Assembly: GCA_964421245.1 (NCBI GenBank) | Contig: CAYQVW010000002.1 | Location: 89,442-153,441, forward strand | DNA length: 64,000 nucleotides | Direction of reading: 5' to 3' | DNA from: CAYQVW01 sp964421245 | GTDB taxonomy: Bacteria > Margulisbacteria > WOR-1 > XYC2-FULL-46-14 | Shown: positions 34,241-41,796 of the stretch, piece by piece | Position numbering within the stretch: the first letter of the stretch is position 1 | How the letters are laid out: each line of letters opens with the position of its first letter | Notes under the pieces: generated by a model | The model's database searches: none | The model's input: the letters and a program-made list of their open reading frames with translations, nothing else | Told to the model about the DNA's origin: nothing | Translations under genes and position numbers: made by a program

Positions 34241-35965
34241 TTATACCATCTCTTTCCTTAAAAGACCAATAAATTCTTCGAGAGACTTAACTCCTAAGTC
34301 ACCTTTTTTTCTAGAACGAAGTGCAACCGACTTACTCGCTTCCTCTTTATCCCCTATTATTAACATGTATGGGATCTTATTTAACTGCGCATGCCTAATT
34401 TTGGCCCCGATCTTGTCAGAACTGGTATTTATCTCAACTCGGAATTCTTCTTTTTCAAGCTTTTCCTTAACGTTTTGGGCATATTTGATATGTCGGTCAG
34501 ATATTGGAAGAATATCTACTTGAACCGGGGCAAGCCAGGTAGGAAAGGCCCCGGCATAATTCTCTATCAAAGCACCCAAAAATCTCTCTAGGGAGCCCAA
34601 AACAACTCTATGGATCATAACGGGACGTTTCTTGCTTCCATCAGAAGCAGTATAGGCAAGGTCAAAACGTTCTGGTAAATTAAAGTCAACCTGGATGGTC
34701 GGTCCTTGCCACGGTCGGCCCAAAGCATCCTTCATCTTAATATCAATCTTTGGTCCGTAGAAGACTCCTGCTCCCTCATCAATCTTATAGGACTGCTTCT
34801 TAGCTTTTAGGGCTTTGATTAATGCTTTGGTCGCATGTTTCCAGTTTTGTTCTGTTCCGGCATATTTTTCTGGACGGGTGGATAAATCTACTTCAAATTC
34901 AAAACCAAACTTTTTTAACATATCAAAAGCAAAGTCAATTACCTTGGAAATCTCATCTTGCAATTGATCTTCTGCACAAAAGATATGGGCATCATCTTGG
35001 GTAAAGCCACGAACGCGAAGAAGACCATGTAACACTCCAGATCTTTCATAGCGATAGACTGTCCCCAGTTCAAAATATTTAATCGGTAACTCGCGATAGC
35101 TATGTAATTTGCTCTTGTAGATCAAAATATGACCGGGACAATTCATCGGTTTTAAAACATATTCCTGTTTATCAATGTCTAGGAAATACATATTTTCTCT
35201 ATAGTAATCACTGTGCCCAGAGGTATTCCAAAGATTAATTTTAGCTATGTGAGGAATTGAGACAAATTGATATCCTCGTCGTTTGTGTTCGCGTCGCAAA
35301 AACTCTTCTATTGTAAAACGTAATTGAGCCCCTTTTGGGTGATAAAAGACCAATCCTGGTCCAGCCTCTTCTGGATAAATTCTAAAGAGATCCAATTCTG
35401 GTCCTAACTTTCTGTGGTCACGTTTAATTGCTTCTTCTAGTTTTGTAACGTGAGATTTTAGGTCAGCTTCACTTTCAAATGCCGTTCCATAAATACGCTG
35501 AAGCATTGGCTCAGATTCGATTCCGCGCCAGTACGCTCCGGCAACAGTTAATAGTTTGAAGGCCCTAAGCTGAGCGCTAGATTTAATATGTGGCCCTCGG
35601 CATAAATCGATAAACTCACCGGTTTTATAAAGAGTAACTTTTTTATCTTTTATTTCGGAAAGAAGTTCAAGCTTATAAGGTTCTCTTTCCAATCTGTTTT
35701 TAGCTTCATCTCGGCTCATCTCGATTTTTTCAAACGAATGGTTTTTTTTCACTATTCTACGCATCTCTTTTTCTATCTTCTGAAGATCCTCCGGTCCAAG
35801 AGTCTTTCCAGGAATATCAAAGTCATAGTAGAATCCATCAGAAATAGCAGGACCGATACCTAGTTTTGCACTAGGGTAGAGCCGCTTTACAGCAGCTGCC
35901 ATGATATGTGAAGCCGAATGTCTTAAAATTTCTAAATTCATAATACTATTAGTGTATTCTAGCAT
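34241..35965 (-). CDS. thrS: Threonyl-tRNA synthetase lacking the TGS domain
   Basis: Charges tRNA-Thr. 574 residues against about 640 in full-length enzymes, because the N-terminal TGS domain is absent. The editing domain starts almost at once with LRHSASHIMAAAVK and keeps its HxxxH. The class II core has the zinc/threonine-site segment MNCPGHILIYKS, motif 2 and motif 3 (HRVVLGSLERFLG), and the anticodon-binding domain is intact. AAGG about 8 nt upstream supports 35965; an in-frame ATG at 35941 is the alternative. It heads the thrS-infC-rpmI-rplT-DUF151 run. Confidence 0.94.
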   Translation of the reverse strand: MLEYTNSIMNLEILRHSASHIMAAAVKRLYPSAKLGIGPAISDGFYYDFDIPGKTLGPEDLQKIEKEMRRIVKKNHSFEKIEMSRDEAKNRLEREPYKLELLSEIKDKKVTLYKTGEFIDLCRGPHIKSSAQLRAFKLLTVAGAYWRGIESEPMLQRIYGTAFESEADLKSHVTKLEEAIKRDHRKLGPELDLFRIYPEEAGPGLVFYHPKGAQLRFTIEEFLRREHKRRGYQFVSIPHIAKINLWNTSGHSDYYRENMYFLDIDKQEYVLKPMNCPGHILIYKSKLHSYRELPIKYFELGTVYRYERSGVLHGLLRVRGFTQDDAHIFCAEDQLQDEISKVIDFAFDMLKKFGFEFEVDLSTRPEKYAGTEQNWKHATKALIKALKAKKQSYKIDEGAGVFYGPKIDIKMKDALGRPWQGPTIQVDFNLPERFDLAYTASDGSKKRPVMIHRVVLGSLERFLGALIENYAGAFPTWLAPVQVDILPISDRHIKYAQNVKEKLEKEEFRVEINTSSDKIGAKIRHAQLNKIPYMLIIGDKEEASKSVALRSRKKGDLGVKSLEEFIGLLRKEMV

Positions 35966-36020
35966 TAAATAGCCTTCTTATTAAAGTACTACCTGTCTAT
36001 ATTTAGAAAATATTGATAAA

Positions 36021-36058
36021 AACAAGAAGAAACCCCGCACTATTGCTCAAGTGCGGGG
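36021..36058 (-). terminator. Terminator-like hairpin upstream of thrS
   Basis: On the reverse strand CCCCGCAC-loop-GTGCGGGG (8-bp perfect stem) is followed by TTTCTTCTTGTTTTT. No reverse-strand gene lies upstream. It either attenuates a long thrS leader, stops antisense transcription, or serves the divergent gmk promoter, whose -35 lies in its loop. Confidence 0.5.
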
Positions 36059-36071
36059 CAGGTGGTATAAT
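36043..36071 (+). promoter_or_regulatory. gmk promoter
   Basis: TTGCTC (36043-36048), 17-nt spacer, TATAAT (36066-36071). It overlaps the hairpin at 36033-36058. Transcription would start about 6 nt upstream of the gmk ATG. Confidence 0.65.
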
Positions 36072-36083
36072 GGAGGGTACCGA

Positions 36084-36695
36084 ATGCCAAAACAGAAGAG
36101 GGGTAAGCACGGACTACTTGTAGTCCTTTCTGGGCCATCCGGCGTTGGAAAATCGACCATTGTAAAGAAATTGCGCAAGAGCAATCAACGCCTTAGGATG
36201 TCTGTTTCTTGTACGACCAGATCACCCCGACCCGGCGAGAAGAATGGCAAAGACTACTTTTTTATCAGCAAAGATGAGTTTTCTAAAAAAGTAGAAGAGG
36301 GTAAGTTTCTAGAGTGGGCCGAGGTTCATAATAACTTCTACGGAACACTTAAAGAGACCATAGAAACGACCCTAGACAAAAAGCAGGTAGTATTGCTAGA
36401 AGTAGATGTTCAAGGGGCTTCGGCAATTAAGAATTGGTTACAAAAGGCTCGTTTAAGGAAATCAGCTGTTTTTATATTTTTGATTCCTCCATCAGTTGAT
36501 ATTCTAGCCTTTAGGTTAAAACGGAGGAAGACCGAAAATACAGAGTTAATGAATTACCGGCTCCGAGCTGCAATTGCAGAACTGCAAGTAATGGAAAAAT
36601 ATGATTACATTGTTGTCAACGACAAAATTGATCATGCAGCTAAAAAGATCGGAGCCATAATAAACGTTGAAAAAGAGAGGGTGTTATTAAATTGA
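36084..36695 (+). CDS. gmk: Guanylate kinase
   Basis: Phosphorylates GMP to GDP. From the ATG at 36084 the product has 203 residues, the family norm; the open frame upstream spans the promoter. Walker A is SGPSGVGKST, followed by the GMP-binding SCTTRSPRPGEKNGKDYFF and the VQGA segment. GGAGGG sits close upstream but may lie before the transcription start. It is followed by rpoZ and coaBC, the common gmk-rpoZ-coaBC order. Confidence 0.96.
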   Translation: MPKQKRGKHGLLVVLSGPSGVGKSTIVKKLRKSNQRLRMSVSCTTRSPRPGEKNGKDYFFISKDEFSKKVEEGKFLEWAEVHNNFYGTLKETIETTLDKKQVVLLEVDVQGASAIKNWLQKARLRKSAVFIFLIPPSVDILAFRLKRRKTENTELMNYRLRAAIAELQVMEKYDYIVVNDKIDHAAKKIGAIINVEKERVLLN

Positions 36696-37024
36696 GAAAA
36701 AGTACAGAGAATCTATTATCAAAGGCGAAGAACCGTTTCTTGTTATCTAATGCAGTTGCGTCGAGAGCAAAGCAGATTACCGGAGGGTCTCTTCCATATA
36801 TTAATGATTTTGATCCTTCCAATCCAATTATTACTGCTATGCGCGAAATATCTTCTGAGAAGATTAAAATTAAAATTGGGGTAACAGCCAAAAAGAAGAA
36901 GACCGAAGAACTTTTGGTTAGCGACGAAGAGCAAGAAAAAGAGAAAAAGAAGAAAAGAGTTAGCGCTCTTGAACGCTTAGCAAAAGATAGTAAGCATAAA
37001 CCAAGAAAAACCAAAAAGAAATAG
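36692..37024 (+). CDS. rpoZ: RNA polymerase omega subunit
   Basis: 110 residues with the omega pattern NRFLLSNAVASRAKQI followed by NPIITAMREISSEKI. The C-terminal half is a Lys/Glu-rich tail longer than in E. coli. It starts with TTG, overlapping the gmk stop (TTGA), so it is coupled to gmk. Confidence 0.9.
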   Translation: MRKSTENLLSKAKNRFLLSNAVASRAKQITGGSLPYINDFDPSNPIITAMREISSEKIKIKIGVTAKKKKTEELLVSDEEQEKEKKKKRVSALERLAKDSKHKPRKTKKK

Positions 37025-37033
37025 GTAGGCCCC

Positions 37034-38206
37034 ATGTCTAAAACAATAATAATAGGTGTTTCAGGCGGAATCCCTCTCTATAAATCTTGTGAAATAGTCA
37101 GAGCATTAAAAAAGCGTGGATTCGATGTTTGGGTAGTGATGACCAAATCCGCCCAAAAGTTTATCTCCCCTCTTACCTTTCGAACTTTATCGGGTAATCC
37201 GGTAATTACTGATCTATTTGATGAAAAAATAAAAGATATCCCGGTTCCGCATATTGCATTGCGAAATAAAGCCAATCTTGTCTTGGTCTGTCCTGCAACC
37301 GCCAATATTATCGCCAAGGCTGCCAACGGAATAGCCGATGATGCACTATCTACCTTTCTACTCTCTGTAAAATGCCCAGTCTATTTTGCCCCAGCAATGA
37401 ATCCGATAATGTGGAACAACAAAATTGTTCAATCGAACCTTAGTAAACTTAAAGAAACTGGAATAAATATAATTGAACCGGTCTATGGTCCGGTGGTCTG
37501 TGGAGATAGCGGTGTTGGAAGACTGGCAAGTATCGGAACAATTTTAGAAGCTATTGCCAGACCAAAACCACCAGAAACCGATTTAGTCGGAATGGATATT
37601 TTGGTAACCGCCGGTGCAACTAGGGAGACCATAGATCCAATTAGATTTATTAGCAATCGCTCTTCTGGAAAAATGGGTTATGCAATAGCAACTGCCGCAA
37701 AAAATAGAGGGGCCCGGGTAACTTTGATTTCTGGACCGACCAATCTTAAGCCACCCAAAAATATAAAATTTGTACAGGTAATAACTGCAGAGGAAATGCA
37801 TGATGCGGTTAAGTCCCACAAAAAAGATGCTCGGGTAATTATAATGACTGCCGCGATTGCTGACTATCGTCCTCGTGTTGTCTATATGCAAAAGATTCAA
37901 AAAAGAGATGATTCTTTCAATTTAGAGCTTACTCGAACAGTTGATGTTTTAGAAGAACTTGGCAAAAACAAAAATGGATCATATTTGGTCGGTTTTGCTG
38001 CAGAATCGATTAATCTAATTGAAAACGCAAAAGAAAAGATGGAAAAAAAGAATCTTGATATGATCGTTGCAAACGATGTATCTGCTTTTGAAGAAGATCA
38101 CTCAGAGGCTACAATAATAAATCGTGGTGGTGATACAGTACAACTACCCCGCCAAACAAAAACCTCTCTCGCGAACACAATTCTCGACAAAATAATAAAG
38201 TACTAA
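37034..38206 (+). CDS. coaBC: Bifunctional phosphopantothenoylcysteine decarboxylase / phosphopantothenate-cysteine ligase
   Basis: Performs two consecutive steps of coenzyme A synthesis. The CoaC flavoprotein half (residues 1-185) has GVSGGIPLYKS, the APAMNPIMW motif and the active-site cysteine loop VVCGDSGVGRLA. The CoaB half has DPIRFISNRSSGKMG and the nucleotide-binding LDMIVANDVSAFE. 390 residues, near normal. Third gene of gmk-rpoZ-coaBC. The stop overlaps a reverse-strand microprotein gene by 4 bp. Confidence 0.95.
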   Translation: MSKTIIIGVSGGIPLYKSCEIVRALKKRGFDVWVVMTKSAQKFISPLTFRTLSGNPVITDLFDEKIKDIPVPHIALRNKANLVLVCPATANIIAKAANGIADDALSTFLLSVKCPVYFAPAMNPIMWNNKIVQSNLSKLKETGINIIEPVYGPVVCGDSGVGRLASIGTILEAIARPKPPETDLVGMDILVTAGATRETIDPIRFISNRSSGKMGYAIATAAKNRGARVTLISGPTNLKPPKNIKFVQVITAEEMHDAVKSHKKDARVIIMTAAIADYRPRVVYMQKIQKRDDSFNLELTRTVDVLEELGKNKNGSYLVGFAAESINLIENAKEKMEKKNLDMIVANDVSAFEEDHSEATIINRGGDTVQLPRQTKTSLANTILDKIIKY

Positions 38207-38370
38207 GCCCTTCTAACTAGTGTAAACAAGTCAGGAATTGGAGAAGAACCGTCAAGAACTTTCTTATTTTTGACCATTATTTGCTTTTTGCATTCAGAGC
38301 AGAAGACTGATCCTGGGGTTACGAGGGAGCCACAATCGCAGAAGACTTTTCGTTTTTTACCCTTTGGCAT
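38203..38370 (-). CDS. Zinc-ribbon microprotein
   Basis: 55 residues beginning MPKGKKRKVFCDCG. Four cysteines in two pairs, CDC (residues 11 and 13) and CSEC (24 and 27), form a minimal zinc-ribbon-like motif, followed by a basic and then hydrophobic tail. GGGGTG 9 nt upstream and a clear sigma-70 promoter (TTGATT, 17 nt, TATAAT at 38396-38424) support expression. A further alternative-sigma-type promoter lies at 38508-38534. Function unknown; the basic start and zinc ribbon suggest nucleic-acid or ribosome binding, which is inference. Confidence 0.7.
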   Translation of the reverse strand: MPKGKKRKVFCDCGSLVTPGSVFCSECKKQIMVKNKKVLDGSSPIPDLFTLVRRA

Positions 38371-38395
38371 AAGAAAATCACCCCTTTATGTCGAA

Positions 38396-38424
38396 ATTAT
38401 AGCAGTTTTTTAGTAAAAAATCAA
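38396..38424 (-). promoter_or_regulatory. Sigma-70 promoter of the zinc-ribbon gene
   Basis: Reverse strand TTGATT (38419-38424), 17 nt, TATAAT (38396-38401), giving a leader of about 20 nt with GGGGTG. Confidence 0.7.
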
Positions 38425-38501
38425 ACTACGGGGTTGACTCGTTTATGCGGGCATTCCCTCTTCAGTGAACCATGCGCTCCGCTTAGGTTCACTGTCTTGC
38501 T
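38420..38501 (-). other. Possible small RNA or structured leader
   Basis: Between the alternative-sigma-type promoter at 38508-38534 and a T-rich stretch near 38413-38425, the reverse strand encodes a strong hairpin (38463-38494). It has a 9-bp perfect stem CAGTGAACC/GGTTCACTG and an inner GCG/CGC pair. There is no convincing reading frame. It could be a roughly 85-nt RNA or the first part of a long leader for the zinc-ribbon gene. Confidence 0.35.
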
Positions 38502-38507
38502 ATTTAT

Positions 38508-38534
38508 ATATCGTAAGCATTTCTAGAAAATTTC
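38508..38534 (-). promoter_or_regulatory. Alternative-sigma-type promoter divergent from hisB
   Basis: Reverse strand GAAA-N15-TACGATAT. Its GAAA box overlaps the -35 of the hisB promoter, so occupancy may be mutually exclusive. Confidence 0.7.
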
Positions 38535-38560
38535 ACTATATTTTGATAATCTGCTATACT
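38532..38560 (+). promoter_or_regulatory. hisB promoter, predicted leaderless
   Basis: TTCACT (38532-38537), 17 nt, TATACT (38555-38560). The hisB ATG begins 7 nt after the -10. Confidence 0.6.
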
Positions 38561-38566
38561 ATTTAC

Positions 38567-39154
38567 ATGCCAAGAACAGCAAAAATTGACCGAGAAACAA
38601 AAGAGACTCAGATAAAACTTGAACTAAATATCGACGGATCGGGCAAAAACAACATTAAAAGCCCTATCCCCTTCTTCTCCCACATGCTCGATCTATTCGC
38701 AAAGCACGGAGTATTGGACTTAACCCTAGATGCCAAGGGAGATGTTGAAGTCGATTTTCATCATACCGTAGAAGATGTCGGAATCTGCCTTGGTCAGGCA
38801 CTTAAAGCAGCTTTGGGAGACAAGAAGAGCATTGAACGCTACGGAGAAGCAAAAGTTCCGATGGACGAGGCCTTGGCTGAAGTAGTAGTTGATATCTCCG
38901 GACGTCCACATCTGACCTATAATGTAAAATTTCCAAAAATCGAAGGAAAAGAGTTCGACGCAGAAGTAGTCAAAGAGTTTTTTGAGGCTTTTGTAATAAA
39001 TAGCTTAACAACTATTCATATTAATCTAATTCGCGGAGAAAACACCCATCATATAATCGAAGCAATTTATAAAGCTTTTGGTGTTGCACTATCAAGGGCT
39101 TGTAAAATCGATCCGCGCAAAAAAGGGGTTCCATCCACAAAAGGGGTTCTCTAA
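38567..39154 (+). CDS. hisB: Imidazoleglycerol-phosphate dehydratase
   Basis: Histidine synthesis enzyme that dehydrates IGP using manganese. The ATG at 38567 (MPRTAKIDRETKETQ) gives 195 residues, the size of a monofunctional enzyme; the open frame upstream spans the promoter. The metal-ligand motifs DFHHTVEDVG and NTHHIIEA-type (here ENTHHIIEA) are intact, as is PFFSHMLDLFAKHG. It stands alone without other his genes, which must lie elsewhere. It converges with the phosphoesterase gene with a 4-bp overlap. Confidence 0.96.
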   Translation: MPRTAKIDRETKETQIKLELNIDGSGKNNIKSPIPFFSHMLDLFAKHGVLDLTLDAKGDVEVDFHHTVEDVGICLGQALKAALGDKKSIERYGEAKVPMDEALAEVVVDISGRPHLTYNVKFPKIEGKEFDAEVVKEFFEAFVINSLTTIHINLIRGENTHHIIEAIYKAFGVALSRACKIDPRKKGVPSTKGVL

Positions 39155-39885
39155 GTCCCTGTTTTAAGTCTATCAATTAATCTTTGCGGCAATCCTGCTT
39201 TTCTCATTTTATCCTGAGTCTTTTCTATATCATAAGAGATACGAAATATTTCAATCTCTTTTTTATCTGAATTATAAATTACACAGGCAGCACGTGGATC
39301 ACCATCTCTTGGCTGGCCTACTGAGCCAACATTAAAAATGGTCTTTTTATTATCTTTGATCGAAAAAACCGCGTCTCCTTTTACAGAAAGCCCGTTAAGC
39401 TTCCCCCCATTTTGATACATAAGAGAAGGCCGGTGGGTATGACCGATAAAACAGAGCGCTTTTTTCATCAGTTTAAAAGAAGGTTCGGCAATTTCGATAT
39501 TTGTAACATATTCGAGAATAGGATCACGTACGCTCCCATGCGCTATTTGAAAATCGGGAAGTTCTAATCGTGGTGGAATAGACTCTATAAATTTGAGGTT
39601 TTCTGGTTTCAGGATTTTTTTGGTCCATTCCATTGATGCCTGAGCAATCGGGTTTATTCCCATAGCATTAGAATCAAGGATATTTTCTACCATATACTCA
39701 TGATTCCCGGCAACAGTTGGGAATTTATTCATCTTTACGATTTCAACACACTCGTTTGGATTGGCATTGTATCCAATAATATCCCCCAAACAAATTATTT
39801 TATCCACCTTATCTTCTAAGAAAGAGAGAACCTCTTCGAAGGCTTCAAGGTTCGCGTGGATATCGGATATTATTCCGTATTTCAT
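39151..39885 (-). CDS. Calcineurin-like metallophosphoesterase (YfcE/DUF2437-like)
   Basis: 244 residues. Two-metal phosphoesterase core in order: SDIHANLEA, CLGDIIGYN, VAGNHEY, a later IAHGSVRD and the C-terminal IGHTHRPS. This is the small cytosolic type that often acts on phosphodiesters or mononucleotides; the substrate is unknown. The ATG lies 7 nt after TATAAT (39892-39897), predicting a leaderless mRNA. Upstream is a reiterated GGGATAGGTTATAGGGTATAGG stretch. Confidence 0.88.
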   Translation of the reverse strand: MKYGIISDIHANLEAFEEVLSFLEDKVDKIICLGDIIGYNANPNECVEIVKMNKFPTVAGNHEYMVENILDSNAMGINPIAQASMEWTKKILKPENLKFIESIPPRLELPDFQIAHGSVRDPILEYVTNIEIAEPSFKLMKKALCFIGHTHRPSLMYQNGGKLNGLSVKGDAVFSIKDNKKTIFNVGSVGQPRDGDPRAACVIYNSDKKEIEIFRISYDIEKTQDKMRKAGLPQRLIDRLKTGT

Positions 39886-39943
39886 GGTGTTATTATACAG
39901 GGGATAGGTTATAGGGTATAGGGGTTAGTTAGAGAGACCCCCT

Positions 39944-40690
39944 TTACTCTTCTCTTTGATTCGGATTCTCCGTTTGTTCTGGTAAAACTCCTTGGGGAAA
40001 ATATCTAATTTGTGCAACAGGAACGGAAGATTCTAATGCTAAATGACGACCTAAGCGGGATTTTGCTAAGAACTTTCCTGCTTTTTCGCTAGCTTCAGCA
40101 ATCCCAATACCAACTCCAAGAGCAAGGGCACCATAAGTAATCCCCTCAATTAATCCAAAGGCTGCTATAAGTTTATAACAAAAATAAACAGCGGGAGTAT
40201 AATAAATAAGTCCTCTATTTACAAATCTGCGTACTGAGGAGATTTGAGAATCATTATCTACCAAAACAGGCAAATGAGTCGCCTCAACAGAAATACATGC
40301 AGGAAGTTCCGCGCTAGTTTCTACTTCAAAAGAGGTTCCTTCCATCATTTCTTGGATTCTGGAGCTAGTTAGCAGTCTCTGAATGGTCTCTTGATGACCA
40401 TTTTCAACGGCCTCTTCAAAAATCTCTGCAACCGCATGAGGAAACTCAGCAAATTCTAAAATATATTCTGTCAAGGTGATTAGTGGATTATATTGAGGTC
40501 CAGCATAAATTCCTGTAGCTTGATCATAAAAATCATTTATTGCAGCTCTTAAACCATCCCTAACTAACTCTCTATCTTCTAATCCCCCAATGCCTATTCC
40601 TAAATTTCTAGCTTTAAACTGTAGTCTTGTATTTGCATCCACGGACATAGGACAGCTTAATCTCAATGGTTTAGCCCTACATATTTGCAT
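39944..40690 (-). CDS. Family-less membrane-associated protein
   Basis: About 248 residues from the ATG at 40690, which has AGGGG about 10 nt upstream; an ATG at 40699 touches the GGGG and is less likely. The N-terminal 150 residues look helical and soluble. Residues about 180-215 (AVYFCYKLIAAFGLIEGITYGALALGVGIG) form one or two hydrophobic helices, followed by a short polar tail. No family recognised. It has its own alternative-sigma-type promoter and converges on nothing nearby. Function unknown. Confidence 0.62.
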   Translation of the reverse strand: MQICRAKPLRLSCPMSVDANTRLQFKARNLGIGIGGLEDRELVRDGLRAAINDFYDQATGIYAGPQYNPLITLTEYILEFAEFPHAVAEIFEEAVENGHQETIQRLLTSSRIQEMMEGTSFEVETSAELPACISVEATHLPVLVDNDSQISSVRRFVNRGLIYYTPAVYFCYKLIAAFGLIEGITYGALALGVGIGIAEASEKAGKFLAKSRLGRHLALESSVPVAQIRYFPQGVLPEQTENPNQREE

Positions 40691-40713
40691 GTGAATCATC
40701 CCCTTCTATACAT

Positions 40714-40740
40714 AGATCGTCAAAAATGGGGAGAAATTTC
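40714..40740 (-). promoter_or_regulatory. Alternative-sigma-type promoter for 39944-40690
   Basis: Reverse strand GAAA-N15-GACGATCT followed by ATGTATAG. Confidence 0.72.
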
Positions 40741-40797
40741 AAGTTTTTTTGGTTGTGAGGCCATGACAGTTAATTATTTGTTTTTCTTACGTCTCGA

Positions 40798-41796
40798 TTA
40801 CTTTCTTTCCCGAGAAGTGATTTGTTCAACAGCCCGTTGCAAAACCTTTTTATCTGGAAGAGAGAGGCGATATTTTGAAGCAAATAATTTATTTGATATC
40901 CCTCCCAGAGCATACTCAACCAAGACATGATCTTTTTTCCCCCCTAAAACAATGCCAATTGGTTCATTATCATCTCCTGTCATCTCTTCCTTTTTAAAAT
41001 AATTTAAATACATATTCATCTTCCCTATATCTTCATGTGTTATTGAATCCAATTTAAGATCAATTAATACAAAGCACTTTAAAACGCGGTGATAAAAAAC
41101 TAAATCAATATAATAATGTTTGTTGTTCAATGTTATACGAAATTGGCGAGCTACAAAAGAAAAGCCTTTGCCTAATTCAAGTAAAAACTTTTGCATATTA
41201 TTAATAATTCTCTCCTCTAACTCCCTTTCTGCAAATTTATGGTCTTCCTGCAACCCCAAAAATTCTAAAACATAAGGGTCTTTGACTATGTCTTTTTCAT
41301 CTTTGATTTGTTGTCCCTTAGCTAAAAGTTTAACCAACCTTTTTTTGTCTTTACACAGGGCCAAACGCTCAAAAAGCATGGAGTTTATCTGACGCTCAAG
41401 TTCTCTTACGCTCCAACGACAAGAAATACATTCTTTTTCGTAAAATGAGCGGCCCAGATTATCTTCAATTGAAATTAGAGCGATAATATGGGACCAGGAC
41501 AAAAATCCAGACAGTGTCTGGATTTTTGGATATGTCAAATAAAACCTTCTAAAATTAAATACATTTGAACGACTAAAACCCCTACCGTACTTTTTTCTTA
41601 GATCTTGAGATATTTTGTCTAATAACTCTGTGCCATAATCGGCCTTTTGTTTATTCTTTTGTTCATAAGTCACAATATGTCTGCCGATTTCCCAGTAGGT
41701 TTTAACCAGGACACGATTAACTTGCTGGTAAGCTTGTTCACGGGCCTGTTGAAGCAGAGAACCAATAGAATTTATAAGTTCATGATATTTTTTCAT
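40798..41796 (-). CDS. YhcG/DUF1016-family PDDEXK nuclease-like protein
   Basis: 332 residues. The N-terminal DUF1016 helical domain (QAREQAYQQVNRVLVKTYWEIGRHI, then GRGFSRSNVFNFRRFYLTYP) is followed by a PDDEXK nuclease-like domain with YYIDLVFYHRVLKCFVLIDLK, where Asp and the D-x-K carry the metal site. Such genes are common accessory genes linked to restriction or mobile loci. Its ATG overlaps the stop of the secretin gene (TAATG), so it looks like the last gene of that operon. Confidence 0.9.
   Translation of the reverse strand: MKKYHELINSIGSLLQQAREQAYQQVNRVLVKTYWEIGRHIVTYEQKNKQKADYGTELLDKISQDLRKKYGRGFSRSNVFNFRRFYLTYPKIQTLSGFLSWSHIIALISIEDNLGRSFYEKECISCRWSVRELERQINSMLFERLALCKDKKRLVKLLAKGQQIKDEKDIVKDPYVLEFLGLQEDHKFAERELEERIINNMQKFLLELGKGFSFVARQFRITLNNKHYYIDLVFYHRVLKCFVLIDLKLDSITHEDIGKMNMYLNYFKKEEMTGDDNEPIGIVLGGKKDHVLVEYALGGISNKLFASKYRLSLPDKKVLQRAVEQITSRERK

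Noticed and set aside
35995..36058. T-box or riboswitch upstream of thrS
   Set aside because: Only a single hairpin with a U-rich tail is visible; no T-box sequence or specifier loop was found.
38465..38566. N-terminal extension of HisB
   Set aside because: These bases contain the hisB promoter and the divergent alternative promoter; the family N-terminus begins at 38567.
39890..39932. CRISPR-like or tandem repeat GGGATAGGTTATAGGGTATAGGGG
   Set aside because: Units are under 10 bp, irregular and without spacers; it is a low-complexity block only.
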